Positions 1 through 9,456 of a DNA stretch of 64,000 nucleotides are shown here, one piece after another. The position numbers were made by a program, and so were the translations under genes. The notes under the pieces are model-generated. The model saw only the letters and a list, made by a program, of their open reading frames with translations, was not told the DNA's origin and ran no database searches. This DNA comes from Virgibacillus halodenitrificans JCM 12304 (GTDB taxonomy: Bacteria > Bacillota > Bacilli > Bacillales > Amphibacillaceae): contig NZ_BAZS01000020.1 of NCBI RefSeq assembly GCF_001310895.1, forward strand, positions 1 through 64,000, given 5' to 3'. Positions within the stretch are counted from its first letter, which is position 1. Each line of letters begins with the position of its first letter.

Positions 1-268
1 GTTCCGTTTAATCATGTAAGGTAAAGTTTTTTTATCCTCTTAATTTTGGTAATCTACAATACCTTTCTTTTAATTTTTTGCGGAAGTATATACGCTTGCA
101 ATTTCTTTTTCTAATTTTGTTTAAATTAGTTAGAATGGTTTAGGTCTATTTACCAACTAATTAATAGAAAAATCAGTTTTTAATTCATGTGAACTATATA
201 CTTCTAAAGATGAAATAGCTAGGATGAAATTAGAAGTGAAGTTAGACTATTTTGATAGGAGGAATAAT

Positions 269-2089
269 ATGAAGCAGAAACTACATCGTTTTTTTATTCT
301 ATCTTTAATTGCTCTATTAATGGCAGGAACTTTCCCTGCAGTGGGATTTGCTAAGAAATTTGATCCTGATTATAGCACTGATAATAATGTAGCAGAAGCA
401 AATGGTGGAATGGTCGTTTCAGCACACCCGCTCGCATCTGAAATTGGAGCGGATATATTAAAGCGTAACGGAAATGCAGTTGACGCAGCAATCGCTATGC
501 AATTTGCTTTAAATGTAACCGAACCAATGATGTCAGGCATTGGTGGTGGCGGATTCATGATGGTATACGATGAAGAAACAGAAGAAACAACTATAGTAAA
601 TAGTCGTGAACGTGCTCCAGCCGGGGCTACGCCGGATATGTTTCTAGATGAAAATGGGGAGCCAATTCCTTTTAAAGAACGTGTAATGCAAGGTACGTCT
701 GTAGGAGTCCCGGGTACTTTGAAAGGCTTAGAAACAGCTCACCAGAAGTGGGGGACCCGTCCAATGCAACAACTAATCGGACCTGCAATTAAACTTGCTG
801 ATAAAGGCTTTCCAATTGATAGTGTGCTTGCTGACGCCATTGGTAATAATAAAGAAAAACTGCAACGAAGCGCTGCAGGTGATGTATTTTTGCCTAATGG
901 CAGTGCACTTGAGGAAGGCGACATACTTATCCAAAAGGATCTAGCAAAAACATTAAAGTTAATTCGTTCCAAAGGTACAGGTGCATTTTATAATGGTGAG
1001 ATTGCAGACTCTATTGCGGAGACTGTTCAACATTTTGGAGGATCCATGGAGGAAGAAGATTTAGCAACATATGATATTACTATTGATAAGCCAATATGGG
1101 GCGAATATCAAGGATATGAAATTGCAAGTATGCCACCCCCGAGTTCAGGAGGCGTTTTTTTACTTCAGATGCTTGGTATTCTGGATGGCTTTGACCTCTC
1201 CCAATATAATGCTAAGTCATGGGAAAAGTACCATTTATTAGCGGAAACTATGCATTTGGCATATGCAGACCGTGCAGCTTATGCAGGGGACCCTGAGTTT
1301 GTGGACGTTCCTTTAAAAGGATTACTTCACCCAGATTATATAAAAGAAAGACAGGCATTGATTGACTTGAATGCTGTCAATTTAAATCCGGTTGCAGGCG
1401 ATCCTTGGAAATATGAAGATAGTACCCCAAACTATACTCAAATGAAGCAACCTGATGATCGGCAATATGGAGAAACAACTCATTTTACAGTTGCAGATAA
1501 ATACGGAAATGTTGTTTCATATACTACTACTATTGAACAGCTGTTCGGATCAGGTATTATGGTACCAGACTATGGAATTATGCTAAATAATGAATTGACT
1601 GACTTTGATGCTGTGCCTGGTGGGGCAAACGAGGTTCAACCGAATAAACGGCCGCTAAGCAGTATGACACCTACGATAGTTTTTAATGATGAAGAGCCTG
1701 TGCTTACTGTTGGTTCGCCGGGAGGCCCGACAATTATAACATCTGTTTTGCAAACGATAATTAATTCGATTGAGTACGACATGGAGTTGCAGGACGCAAT
1801 TGAGGAGCCTAGAATATATACAAATAATTTAAACTCTTACCGCTATGAAGAAGGTATTCCTATTTCTATTTTAAATCAATTAAACGAAATGGGTCATAAC
1901 TTTGGCACTTCTCCTACAACAATAGGAAATGTTAATAGTATTTTGATAGATGAAGAAAATGAATTGATGAAAGGTGTAACAGATTCTAGTAGAAATGGTG
2001 CCGCATTTGGTGTGGACTTAAAAGGTAAAGATGAAGATGGTGATGAGGAAGAAGACGACGATGATGAGGAAAATGACAATGAAGATTAA
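269..2089 (+). CDS. ggt: Gamma-glutamyltransferase (glutathione hydrolase)
   Basis: Secreted N-terminal nucleophile enzyme that removes the gamma-glutamyl group from glutathione or poly-gamma-glutamate and transfers it to water or amino acids. The ATG at 269 is chosen because AGGAGG lies 5-6 bases upstream; an in-frame ATG at 224 lacks a site. The 606-residue product starts with a signal peptide of about 27 residues, followed by the GGT fold with the glycine-rich segment SGIGGGGFMMVY. The TTHFTV motif places the autoprocessing nucleophile at Thr403, and downstream SPGGPTI is the usual oxyanion-loop region. The last 20 or so residues are almost all Asp and Glu, an unusual tail that suits a high-salt exterior. 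A hairpin terminator follows, so it looks monocistronic. Family assignment is secure; substrate preference is not. Confidence 0.95.
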   Translation: MKQKLHRFFILSLIALLMAGTFPAVGFAKKFDPDYSTDNNVAEANGGMVVSAHPLASEIGADILKRNGNAVDAAIAMQFALNVTEPMMSGIGGGGFMMVYDEETEETTIVNSRERAPAGATPDMFLDENGEPIPFKERVMQGTSVGVPGTLKGLETAHQKWGTRPMQQLIGPAIKLADKGFPIDSVLADAIGNNKEKLQRSAAGDVFLPNGSALEEGDILIQKDLAKTLKLIRSKGTGAFYNGEIADSIAETVQHFGGSMEEEDLATYDITIDKPIWGEYQGYEIASMPPPSSGGVFLLQMLGILDGFDLSQYNAKSWEKYHLLAETMHLAYADRAAYAGDPEFVDVPLKGLLHPDYIKERQALIDLNAVNLNPVAGDPWKYEDSTPNYTQMKQPDDRQYGETTHFTVADKYGNVVSYTTTIEQLFGSGIMVPDYGIMLNNELTDFDAVPGGANEVQPNKRPLSSMTPTIVFNDEEPVLTVGSPGGPTIITSVLQTIINSIEYDMELQDAIEEPRIYTNNLNSYRYEEGIPISILNQLNEMGHNFGTSPTTIGNVNSILIDEENELMKGVTDSSRNGAAFGVDLKGKDEDGDEEEDDDDEENDNED

Positions 2090-2217
2090 TAATTTTTAAT
2101 GGTTTTTTGAAATTACTCTCACTCGCAGATGTGTGATTTTAAAGGAACTGGAAATAAAACAGATCAATATGAGTAAATAATTTGATGTACAGAAAGAACA
2201 AATAGGAAGATGACAGA

Positions 2218-2245
2218 AGCCGACATTAAGAGTGTCGGCTTTTTG
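2218..2245 (+). terminator. Rho-independent terminator after ggt
   Basis: An 8-bp perfect stem (AGCCGACA / TGTCGGCT) with a 7-base loop is followed by TTTT. It lies about 130 bases after the ggt stop. The rest of the 2090-2428 gap is AT-rich and shows no gene. Confidence 0.85.
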
Positions 2246-2428
2246 TGATATCTTAACAAAGTATGTTATTCGAGTAAAATTTAGTATTACCTGATATAAA
2301 ATTTTTAATATTAAATAAAATTTTAATGTAAATTCTTCATAAAATCTATTTATATCGTGACAGTTGCCTAGTCAATTTTTAATTATAAACATAGGCTAAA
2401 GCAATGTCGGGTTTAAAGGAGAATGAGC

Positions 2429-2737
2429 ATGCACTTCAATGGAAGCAGAGGACCTAGATTTCATGAGCATTATAATCCTAGATTTATTGGACCGGGTTTT
2501 GGTGGTCTCACTCCACTTACTGCTGGATTAATTGGTGCTGGCCTCGGTTATTTAGGAGGAGAGTTGTTTCATCATGGTCCAGGGAGCTACGGGTATGGTT
2601 ATCCCCCTGGCTACGGTGGGTATGGACCAGGTTATGGACCTTATTATCCAGGAGGACCAGGTTATGGCTATGCAGGTAATTATGGAGGATATCCTGGTTA
2701 TGGAGGATATCCAGGCTATGGAAAGGGATATTATTAA
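2429..2737 (+). CDS. Small Gly/Tyr/Pro-rich protein, function unknown
   Basis: A 102-residue protein of unknown function. AAAGGAG at 2415-2421 sits 7 bases before the ATG at 2429 but only one base before the ATG at 2423, so 2429 is preferred. The first 25 residues are charged and His/Arg-rich. Next comes a short hydrophobic stretch rich in Gly and Leu (about residues 28-45), able to span or associate with a membrane. The last 55 residues are repeated PGYG/GGYPGYG units. Such low-complexity Gly-Tyr tails occur in Bacillus spore-coat and surface proteins, but nothing here proves that role. It is flanked by its own terminator and a tandem repeat. Codon use and ribosome site support a real gene. 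Confidence 0.75.
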   Translation: MHFNGSRGPRFHEHYNPRFIGPGFGGLTPLTAGLIGAGLGYLGGELFHHGPGSYGYGYPPGYGGYGPGYGPYYPGGPGYGYAGNYGGYPGYGGYPGYGKGYY

Positions 2738-2746
2738 TTGTTTGAA

Positions 2747-2783
2747 GAAAAGCGGAAAAAATTTGCTCCCGCTTTTCTTTTTT
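2747..2783 (+). terminator. Rho-independent terminator
   Basis: A 9-bp stem GAAAAGCGG / CCGCTTTTC is followed by a T-run, 10 bases after the stop of the Gly/Tyr-rich gene. Confidence 0.85.
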
Positions 2784-2807
2784 ATATGTTTCGTATAGGG
2801 GGGTGAG

Positions 2808-3160
2808 GGACATTGGGAAGGTGAAATCGAGTGTGAAAGTCTATCATGAGTATGATGACGGACATTGGGAAAGTGAAATCGAGTGTGAAAGTCTATCATG
2901 AGTATGATGACGGACATTGGGAGGGTGAAATCGAGTGCGAATTGTCTATCATGAGTATGATGACGGACATTGGGAAGGTGAAATCGAGTGTGAAAGTCTA
3001 TCATGAGTATAATGACGAACATTGGGAGGGTGAAATCGAGTGTGAATGTCTATCATGAGTATGATGACGGACAATGGGAAGGTGAAATGGAGTGTGAATG
3101 TCTAACATGAATTGAATGAAGGACATTGGCGCGATGAAAATGCTCGTGAATGTCTATCAT
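2808..3160. repeat. 52-bp tandem repeat array, about 6.8 copies
   Basis: Unit starts fall at 2808, 2860, 2912, 2965, 3017, 3069 and 3121, a period of 52 bp with one 53-bp unit. The first five copies are nearly identical; copies 6 and 7 drift and the last is partial. Within a unit, GACATT near the start is complementary to AATGTC about 25 bases on, and ATCAT pairs with ATGAT, so each unit can fold. There is no unique spacer between units. Open frames through the array on both strands only translate the repeat. Confidence 0.95.
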
Positions 3161-3334
3161 ATTATTTGTCCTCGACATGGGAAGCTATATATCATATTCT
3201 CGGCGCTTTTCAGTTTCTTTGTCAAAAGAAGGTTGGTAAACTATATTGCTGTGAACCATTTTATTCCCGTTTTATACTAAGCTAAACTTTTAAACTCTCT
3301 CTATATATACATAACTTTCTTTTCCTTATACACA

Positions 3335-3343
3335 TGCTATAAT
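3335..3343 (+). promoter_or_regulatory. Extended -10 promoter for the MFS pump
   Basis: TGCTATAAT is a perfect TG-n-TATAAT extended -10 element about 35 bases before the start codon. No good -35 is seen, as is usual for extended -10 promoters. Confidence 0.55.
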
Positions 3344-3380
3344 GTAACGAAAATAAGTGATTGATAGAATGGAGGAAATG

Positions 3381-4597
3381 ATGGGGCATACAATAGCTAA
3401 TCAACTATCGAATAAAACAGTCTACCCAATCTTATTTATTATAGGTACATGCCATTTACTTAATGATACGCTCCAAGCGGTCATCCCGGCGATGTTCCCT
3501 ATATTGGAGAAATCAATGGGACTTACGTTTACGCAGTTAGGTTTTATTGCTTTTTCTTTAAATATGGTTTCCTCAGTCATGCAACCAGTAATCGGCATGT
3601 ATGCAGATAAACAACCACGTCCATATGCTTTGCCAATAGGTCTCGCCAGTAGTATGCTCGGAATGGCTGGGTTGGCATTTGCACCAAATTTTGGATTAAT
3701 TTTATTCAGTGTCTTATTTATTGGACTAGGATCTGCTATCTTTCATCCGGAAGGGTCCAGGGTTGCTTATCTTGCTGCTGGCCCACGTAGAGGCTTGGCG
3801 CAATCCATATATCAGGTTGGTGGAAATTCAGGACAAGCGTTGGCGCCTGTCATTACCGCCTTGGTACTTGTGCCCTTGGGCCAGTTCGGCGCTATTTGGT
3901 TCACCCTCATAGCCGGGATTGCTGTTTTTCTGTTAATACATATTGCAAGATGGTATACGTCCCAAATGCACGTTTTCTCTGCTCCCAAAAAGAGAAAGAC
4001 AGAGGGCAGTTTATCTAAAAAGACCTCCAATGCTATCCGAAATACCCTAATTGTCCTTGTATTTCTGGTCTTTGCTCGTACATGGTATACAAGTGCTATT
4101 TCTAATTTTTATGCGTTTTACGCGATTGAAAACTACGGGCTTTCTATCGCAAAATCCCAAGTATATATTTTTACTTTTTTAATTATGGGCGCAGTTGGAA
4201 CCTTTCTAGGTGGGCCATTTGCCGATCGATTTGGGAAGAGAAATGTTATATTATTGTCTTTTCTTGCAGCAGCCCCTTTAGCTATTGCTTTACCTTATGC
4301 TGGTCCTATTATTTCTATTATATTGCTTGGATTATTGGGAGTTATTATTATGTCCAGCTTCTCTGTGACCGTTGTATATGCGCAGGAATTGGTGCCTGGG
4401 AAAATAGGTATGATGTCAGGATTAATCGTTGGTTTAGCTTTTGGTATGGGCGCAATTGGTTCTGTAGTGCTCGGCTCTTTCATTGATTGGGTTGGCTTAA
4501 CGCTACAATGATAACCATCTCTCTTTTTCCGCTTTTAGGAATCTTAACCTTTTTGCTTCCAAACGATCAAAAGGTAAGGGAATGGTATACCGATTAG
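3381..4597 (+). pseudogene. fsr: Fosmidomycin-resistance-type MFS exporter, C-terminal frameshift
   Basis: Twelve-helix major facilitator exporter resembling the Fsr family, which pumps fosmidomycin and other drugs. The start is ATG 3381 or 3378, both behind GGAGG at 3371; an upstream GTG at 3357 has no ribosome site. The first frame stops at 4511, after about 376 residues and inside the last helix pair. From about 4505 another frame continues as TMITISLFPLLGILTFLLPN, the expected last helix and tail, and ends at 4597. A single missing base near 4501-4504 (for example ACGG to ACG) joins the two into about 405 residues, normal for the family. Either a recent frameshift or a sequence error; the truncated form would lack the last transmembrane helix. 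Confidence 0.85.
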
Positions 4598-4765
4598 GTA
4601 ATGCAAATGAAAAGTAACTTAAACGGATGAGTGTAGGCTATTTGTCAATATAAAATCAGCATATTGTGTCCAGAGAAAAATCTCTCAATAACTTAATTTG
4701 TTTTAATGGACATGTATAGGGAATTAGTACAAATGGTATCTTGTAAAGTGGAGGAGTAAAATATA

Positions 4766-6432
4766 ATGCTAGGAAAAAGAATTCGACACACCAAGCGATA
4801 TCAGGAAATTATAAATGCATTTATTCGGAATGGATTCAGTCACGTGTTGTTTCGTATTGGTTTGACGGAACGAGGGGCAGCTAAAGACACTCAATCAGCA
4901 GCAAATGTTAATTTGCAACATGTCGGCCGAAAACTTCGAAATACACTGCAAGAGCTTGGACCGACATTTATTAAGCTTGGTCAAATCGCAAGTTCTCGCC
5001 ACGATGCACTACCGGAAGAAATCATTACAGAACTTGAAAAGTTGCAGGATCACGTGCAATTTTTTTCATTTGATAAGGTTCAACAAATAGTAGAGGAAGA
5101 ACTTGGAGATTCAATAAATCAGCTGTTTCAGCATGTACATGAGGAGCCTCTGGCGACAGCATCTATTGGACAGATACATGTGGGAAAACTACATAACGGG
5201 GAAGATGTAGCAATTAAAGTACAACGTCCGGATATTGAAGATCGAATGGAAACAGACTTAGAAATAGTTCAAGGACTGGGTCGATTACTTGAAGAGAGAA
5301 CAAGTTGGGCACGGAGTTACCGAATCCTGGACATTATTGAAGAGTTTTCGGACTCCTTGCGTAATGAATTAAGTTATATCAGGGAAGGGCAGAATAATGA
5401 ACGAATTGCCAAACAGTTCACTAATAATCCAACGGTTTATATTCCGAAAATATATTGGGATCTTACCAGTGAGAAAGTATTGACGATGGAGTTAATTAAA
5501 GGGATAAAAGTAACAAAATGTGATGAATTAGATATGCAAGGCTATGATCGCAAACTAATTGCAAAACGTCTTGTCGATGCTATGCTCCAACAAATTGTAG
5601 ATCATGGATTTTTTCATGGGGACTCACGCGGGAAATGTTTATGTTCTACCGGGAAATACGGTAGCCTTTCTGGATTTTGGAATGGCAAGACGAATTAGTG
5701 AAGAACTAAATTATCATTTTGCTTCCATCATCATCCATTTACAGGTTGGAAACACAGATGCCATTATTAAAACATTTTCATCTATGGAGATTATGCACGA
5801 AGAGACAGATATAAAACGGTTGAAACGTGATTTGGATGATCTTCAGTTAAAATATGAAGAGACTTTGGCAAATAAAAATAGCCTAGGCAAAATTGTTCTT
5901 GAAATATTTACAATTGCTTATCATCATAAAGTTGCTATCCCTGCTGAAATTTCAATCCTTAGCAAAGTAATTTTGATTCTAGAGGGAGTAATTAATCGAT
6001 TAGATCCTGATTTTAGTATTATGAAAGCAGTTGAACCATATGCTAAAAAACTGATACGCAGACGTTATCACCCGAAAAAATTGATGGAGATCGATTAAGG
6101 AACTAATGGAAAGCGCTGATATTTTAACGAACTTGCCCAAAGACATGAAAGAAATTATGTCTGTTATTAAAAAAGGTAAAGTAAGACTTGATATAAATGT
6201 CAGTCAGCTGGAATCAGTAATGCATCGGCTAGACCGTATTAGTAATCGTCTTTCCTTTAGTATTATTTTGCTGTCATTTAGCATATTAATGGCAGGGCTG
6301 ATTATTGGAGCAGCCATAACTGGCCAGACGACAATGCTTTGGGACTTACCGATTATTGAAATTGGTACTGTTATTGCAGTATTGTTGTTTATATTAATGA
6401 TCTATACCATTATAAAATCTGGACGAATGTAA
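4766..6432 (+). pseudogene. ABC1/AarF/UbiB-family kinase-like protein in three frames
   Basis: Atypical kinase-like protein of the UbiB/ABC1 family, linked to isoprenoid-quinone metabolism. The reading runs 4766-5623 in one frame (KLGQ motif, ATASIGQIH, AIKVQRP lysine, MELIKG). It jumps frame inside the HGDPH(P/A)GN motif: the text reads HGD then, two bases short, HAGN. The second frame goes from 5624 to about 6080 and contains LDFGM. A third, 6106-6432, carries the two C-terminal transmembrane helices typical of the family. Restoring two bases at 5623 and two more between 6077 and 6105 gives one product of about 556 residues, a normal length. A strong terminator directly follows. Each piece is well conserved, so recent damage or sequence error is more likely than long decay. 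Confidence 0.88.
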
Positions 6433-6468
6433 AAGTGGCTCTATCATTTGATAGAGCCACTTTCTCTT
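6432..6468 (+). terminator. Strong Rho-independent terminator after the AarF-like gene
   Basis: A 15-bp perfect stem, 5' arm AAAGTGGCTCTATCA, with a 2-base loop is followed by a T-rich tail. It overlaps the last base of the gene. Confidence 0.9.
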
Positions 6469-6540
6469 ATGAAAGAGAAAAAACTAAAGTGAGAGAACCA
6501 TCCATTTTTTGCAGGCGAAAGCCAGAGGATAGCTATTAAT

Positions 6541-6999
6541 TTAATGTAAATAAGGCGCGAGTTGTTGAAGCTTATCTTCTGGTAAAGCTTGTTCTATCAT
6601 AGGGAAAATTTCTCGCTCTTCTCTTCGGATGTGATCCTCCAATAGGTGTCCAAGTTCATTCATCTCCAATGTCGCCATGGATTGCTTTAAGAGGAGATCC
6701 ATGCTTGCTCGGATTTTTTTATGTTCTTCAAGCATTAGTTTGATGAGAGGGTGCTCTATGTCCCCTACTTCTGCATAAGCAGGGAGAAGAAATTCCTCTT
6801 CTTCCCTAAAGTGCCGCAGTCCATCTGGCTTCCAGAATTGCTCTGCATCCTGAAGGATTTGTTTCACCGTCCATCTGCTTTCTTTCGTTCCGGCTCGCTT
6901 TAGTTTTAATGCTAGATGTAAACCAATCATATGATGGCGAGATAGCGGCTTTAATACCTCGTGACGTTTTATGCCTTTTTTCGACAACGTGTATACCAC
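6541..6999 (-). CDS. Hemerythrin-like HHE-domain protein
   Basis: A four-helix hemerythrin-type protein of about 150 residues. The metal-ligand pattern is visible as SRHH near residue 22, HFREEEEFLLP, HPLIKLMLEEHKKI and LEDHIRREEREIFP, giving the spaced His and Glu residues that bind a di-iron or oxygen-sensing centre. The start is uncertain: GTG at 6999 overlaps the AAAGGTG ribosome site, while a TTG at 6987 has better spacing (8 bases). It stands alone on this strand with a repeat-rich gap upstream. Roles known for the family include oxygen or NO binding and repair of iron-sulfur centres; which applies here cannot be told. Confidence 0.85.
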   Translation of the reverse strand: MVYTLSKKGIKRHEVLKPLSRHHMIGLHLALKLKRAGTKESRWTVKQILQDAEQFWKPDGLRHFREEEEFLLPAYAEVGDIEHPLIKLMLEEHKKIRASMDLLLKQSMATLEMNELGHLLEDHIRREEREIFPMIEQALPEDKLQQLAPYLH

Positions 7000-7073
7000 C
7001 TTTCATCTTCATCGAGCTTTTATTGTTGATTCCATTGCAAATGTTGGGGTACAAACGCACTTTGCTTCTTCAT

Positions 7074-7273
7074 AGTTGGAGGAAACTGCGACGTAACTTT
7101 ATTGATGAAAAGCTCAGTGAAATATTTGAGGAGAACTGCCCCATTGATTTCCACTGCAGGGGGACGCTTTCCGCCGGCATGGCTTCAGCCGCTTCCTCCG
7201 CTACGCTTCGTGCAGGGTCTTCAGCTCATGCTATTCCGGCAGGAGTCGCCCCCTTCCGCTCCAATCAATTGGT
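7074..7273. repeat. Dispersed intergenic repeat, copy A (inverted partner at 27541)
   Basis: About 200 bp matching 27541-27740 in reverse orientation with roughly 90% identity by eye. It contains two segments rich in GCGGAAAGCG-like and CTCCGCTACGC-like palindromes. The type resembles known Bacillaceae intergenic repeats of unknown function. Open frames across it are not genes. Confidence 0.88.
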
Positions 7274-7463
7274 ATGTGCCATTGATTAATTTGAGGTATT
7301 GAATAAGTAGCTCTTATCTTTAATAGCTTTGAGATATACACCTTAGCGAAGGGGAAATATGGAGACTCCTGCGTGAGGAGGCTCATCAGCCGCCCGCGGA
7401 AAGCGGAATATTTCCCCGTAGCGGTGATTTACGCAGCCTCTATATTCTTAGTTACGTCGCAGT
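7085..7463. mobile_element. MITE-like element with 14-bp perfect terminal inverted repeats
   Basis: ACTGCGACGTAACT at 7085-7098 is exactly complementary to AGTTACGTCGCAGT at 7450-7463. The 379-bp interval between holds repeat copy A and a second palindromic segment whose ends are GGGGAAATAT (7351-7360) and ATATTTCCCC (7408-7417). There is no coding capacity and no clear target-site duplication at the borders. It fills most of the 590-bp gap 7000-7590. Confidence 0.55.
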
Positions 7464-7540
7464 ATATCTATTTTCCGAATCATTGAATACCCTCAACATA
7501 TATATTAGAACTTTATTGTTATTATAGCATGGTGAATATA

Positions 7541-7571
7541 AAAAAGAGGAGCAACGATGAATCGATACTCC
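7541..7571 (-). terminator. Terminator for the YusW-like lipoprotein gene
   Basis: Read on the minus strand, GGAGTATCGA and TCGTTGCTCC form a 10-bp stem with one mismatch and one wobble around a 4-base loop, followed by TCTTTTTT. Confidence 0.6.
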
Positions 7572-7590
7572 ATAAGTACTTCTTTATCTA

Positions 7591-8151
7591 TTAAGATGAG
7601 GTTTTCTCATCTTCATATTCGATAGTGGTCCCGTCTTTTAGAGTTAATTGGACTTCAAAATCCAAATACTCCTTATCAAGGTCAAACGTATCTAAAATTT
7701 CTTTAACAGCTTGCTCTTTATTTGTATCTTTATTAATAGTTAATTTTGTAACATTGGGGTAAAGCTGATCGAATGCTGCTTTTCCGTTCAAATTATTGTC
7801 CTCAAATTCATTATTTAAATTGGCCGTAAGCTGTTTATTATCATACTCTATTTCAGCTTCGTATTCTTTGTTATTCGGATAATTAACTTCGAGTTCAAAT
7901 TCATTATAATCGATATCTTCTAATTTTTTGTTAATATCCTCTTTATCGGCATCAATAGAAGACTGCTGCTCATTACTATCTCCCTCTGTATCTTGATTCT
8001 CCTCGTTTTCCATTTCTTCTGTTTGGTTACTCTGCTCTTCAGATTCAGCTGTGTTATTATTTTTATCTGCATTTTCATTTTCTGTCTGCCCGCAAGCAGT
8101 GATAAATAGTGCTGTAATAAAAAGAACGGAAATCATTAAAAAACGTTTCAT
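7591..8151 (-). CDS. YusW-like lipoprotein
   Basis: A 186-residue secreted lipoprotein. The N-terminus is a short basic segment, a hydrophobic core and the lipobox ITAC with Cys20, so it should be anchored to the outer face of the membrane. Residues 22-75 are an acidic, Gln/Asn/Glu-rich linker. The C-terminal 110 residues (from YNEFELEVNYPNNKEYEAEI) match the YusW-like domain of Bacillus, whose function is not known. A clear AAGGAGG site precedes the start. No operon partner is seen. Confidence 0.8.
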   Translation of the reverse strand: MKRFLMISVLFITALFITACGQTENENADKNNNTAESEEQSNQTEEMENEENQDTEGDSNEQQSSIDADKEDINKKLEDIDYNEFELEVNYPNNKEYEAEIEYDNKQLTANLNNEFEDNNLNGKAAFDQLYPNVTKLTINKDTNKEQAVKEILDTFDLDKEYLDFEVQLTLKDGTTIEYEDEKTSS

Positions 8152-8309
8152 AGTACCCCTCCTTAAAAATTGTGTTAGTCAGCATTTCCCATGAGAAAGG
8201 GCTGCTAAACCAGAAAGATCGACAATACTTCACTGAAATTTTCATCAAAAAAGTTACTTCTCAGTATATCTATAATCCAAATTACTTAAGATTCACGTCC
8301 CAGCTAGAA

Positions 8310-8344
8310 AAATAGAAAGCTGCCCCATTGAGTCGGGACAGCTT
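8310..8344 (-). terminator. Terminator for the M24 peptidase gene
   Basis: Minus-strand stem AAGCTGTCCC / GGGGCAGCTT (one mismatch) with a short loop, then a T-rich tail, 6 bases beyond the stop at 8350. Confidence 0.6.
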
Positions 8345-8349
8345 ATTTC

Positions 8350-9456
8350 TTATAATACTTTTAGTTCTTTCGGGAAGGAGGTGAGAACCTCTCTTTCGCC
8401 ATTTTCATTAATAAACACTTCATCTTCAATTCTTACACCGCCAAGTTCTGGCAGATAGATACCTGGTTCAATAGTGAAAAAGAGGCCAGCTTCTGCTATT
8501 TCTTCATTTTTATTATGAATGGAAGGCTCTTCATGTACCTCAATCCCCAAACCATGTCCAACTCGATTGTGAAAATAGTCTCCATAGCCGCTTTCATTAA
8601 TTACGTTTCTCGCAGCGATATCAAAGTTCTTTAATGGTACCCCTGCTTTTACTGCTTCAATACCTGCTTCATTCGATTCTAGTACAATATTATAGATTTC
8701 TTTTTGTTTGTCTGATGCCTCTCCAATTACGAATGTTCTTGTGATATCAGAACAATAGCCTTTTGGTGTAATTACTCCAAAATCAATAAGTAGGAAATCA
8801 CCCTTTTTGAATGCACGATCCCCTGGAACACCATGGGGAAGGGCGGACTTTTCACCAGCTAATACGATGGTAGAAAAGGAAGGCCCTGAAGCACCAAATT
8901 TTTTCATAAGAAATTCTAGTTCAGCTGCAAGCACTGCTTCCGTCATACCGATTTTAACTTTCTTAATTCCTTCTTCAAGGACTTTCTCGATAATATCTAC
9001 AGCCTCCTGAAGGTAATTGATCTCTTCTCTCGACTTTTTCAGGCGCTGGTTATTTATATCCTCTTGGATGTCTTTGTAAGAAGCTTTAGGGAAAGCAGCT
9101 TGTAGCTTTTGGTGGCGAAACATGCTGACATGTTTTGTTTCTACGCCAATTTTTTCGATGTTCTCACCGAGTTCATCTTTTAATACAACAAAAGGATCTT
9201 GTTCATCAGAAATAGGGATGCTATTTTTAATCACCGAGTCCTGGTCTGCCATTTCTTTATCTAATGCTGGTACAAAAAGTTTTAAGTCATCTTTACGATT
9301 ATCCACAACAAATGCCATAAAACGTTCATGAGGGTCTGAGTTAAAACCAGTGTAATAAAAAACATTGGATGGGTCTGTGATTAAAGCGATGTCGATATTC
9401 TTTTTAGTTAAACTGCTTTTTAGTTGTCTAATTCTTTCTTGATGGTCAATAGTCAT
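8350..9456 (-). CDS. M24-family Xaa-Pro aminopeptidase or dipeptidase
   Basis: Cytoplasmic metallopeptidase of the pita-bread fold that cleaves peptides before or after proline. The ATG at 9456 has GGAGG 7 bases upstream; a longer frame from a TTG at 9492 has none. The product is 368 residues. The N-terminal creatinase-type domain covers about residues 1-130. The catalytic domain shows the five metal ligands: two Asp in LLIDFGVITPKGYCSDITRT, His in VGHGLGIEVHE, Glu in FTIEPGIY and Glu in VRIEDEVFI. Length and motifs match PepQ/YqhT-type enzymes of Bacillus. It is alone on its strand with its own terminator. Confidence 0.93.
   Translation of the reverse strand: MTIDHQERIRQLKSSLTKKNIDIALITDPSNVFYYTGFNSDPHERFMAFVVDNRKDDLKLFVPALDKEMADQDSVIKNSIPISDEQDPFVVLKDELGENIEKIGVETKHVSMFRHQKLQAAFPKASYKDIQEDINNQRLKKSREEINYLQEAVDIIEKVLEEGIKKVKIGMTEAVLAAELEFLMKKFGASGPSFSTIVLAGEKSALPHGVPGDRAFKKGDFLLIDFGVITPKGYCSDITRTFVIGEASDKQKEIYNIVLESNEAGIEAVKAGVPLKNFDIAARNVINESGYGDYFHNRVGHGLGIEVHEEPSIHNKNEEIAEAGLFFTIEPGIYLPELGGVRIEDEVFINENGEREVLTSFPKELKVL

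Noticed and set aside
2552-3058. Open frames on both strands through the tandem repeat
   Set aside because: They only translate the 52-bp repeat and the opposite strand of the Gly/Tyr-rich gene; there is no ribosome site or conserved protein.
2808-3160. CRISPR array
   Set aside because: Units are directly adjacent with no unique spacers, and no cas genes are near.
6806-7302. Small ORFs over the hemerythrin gene start and the adjacent repeat
   Set aside because: They run across repeat copy A or the shadow frame of the HHE gene and lack ribosome sites.
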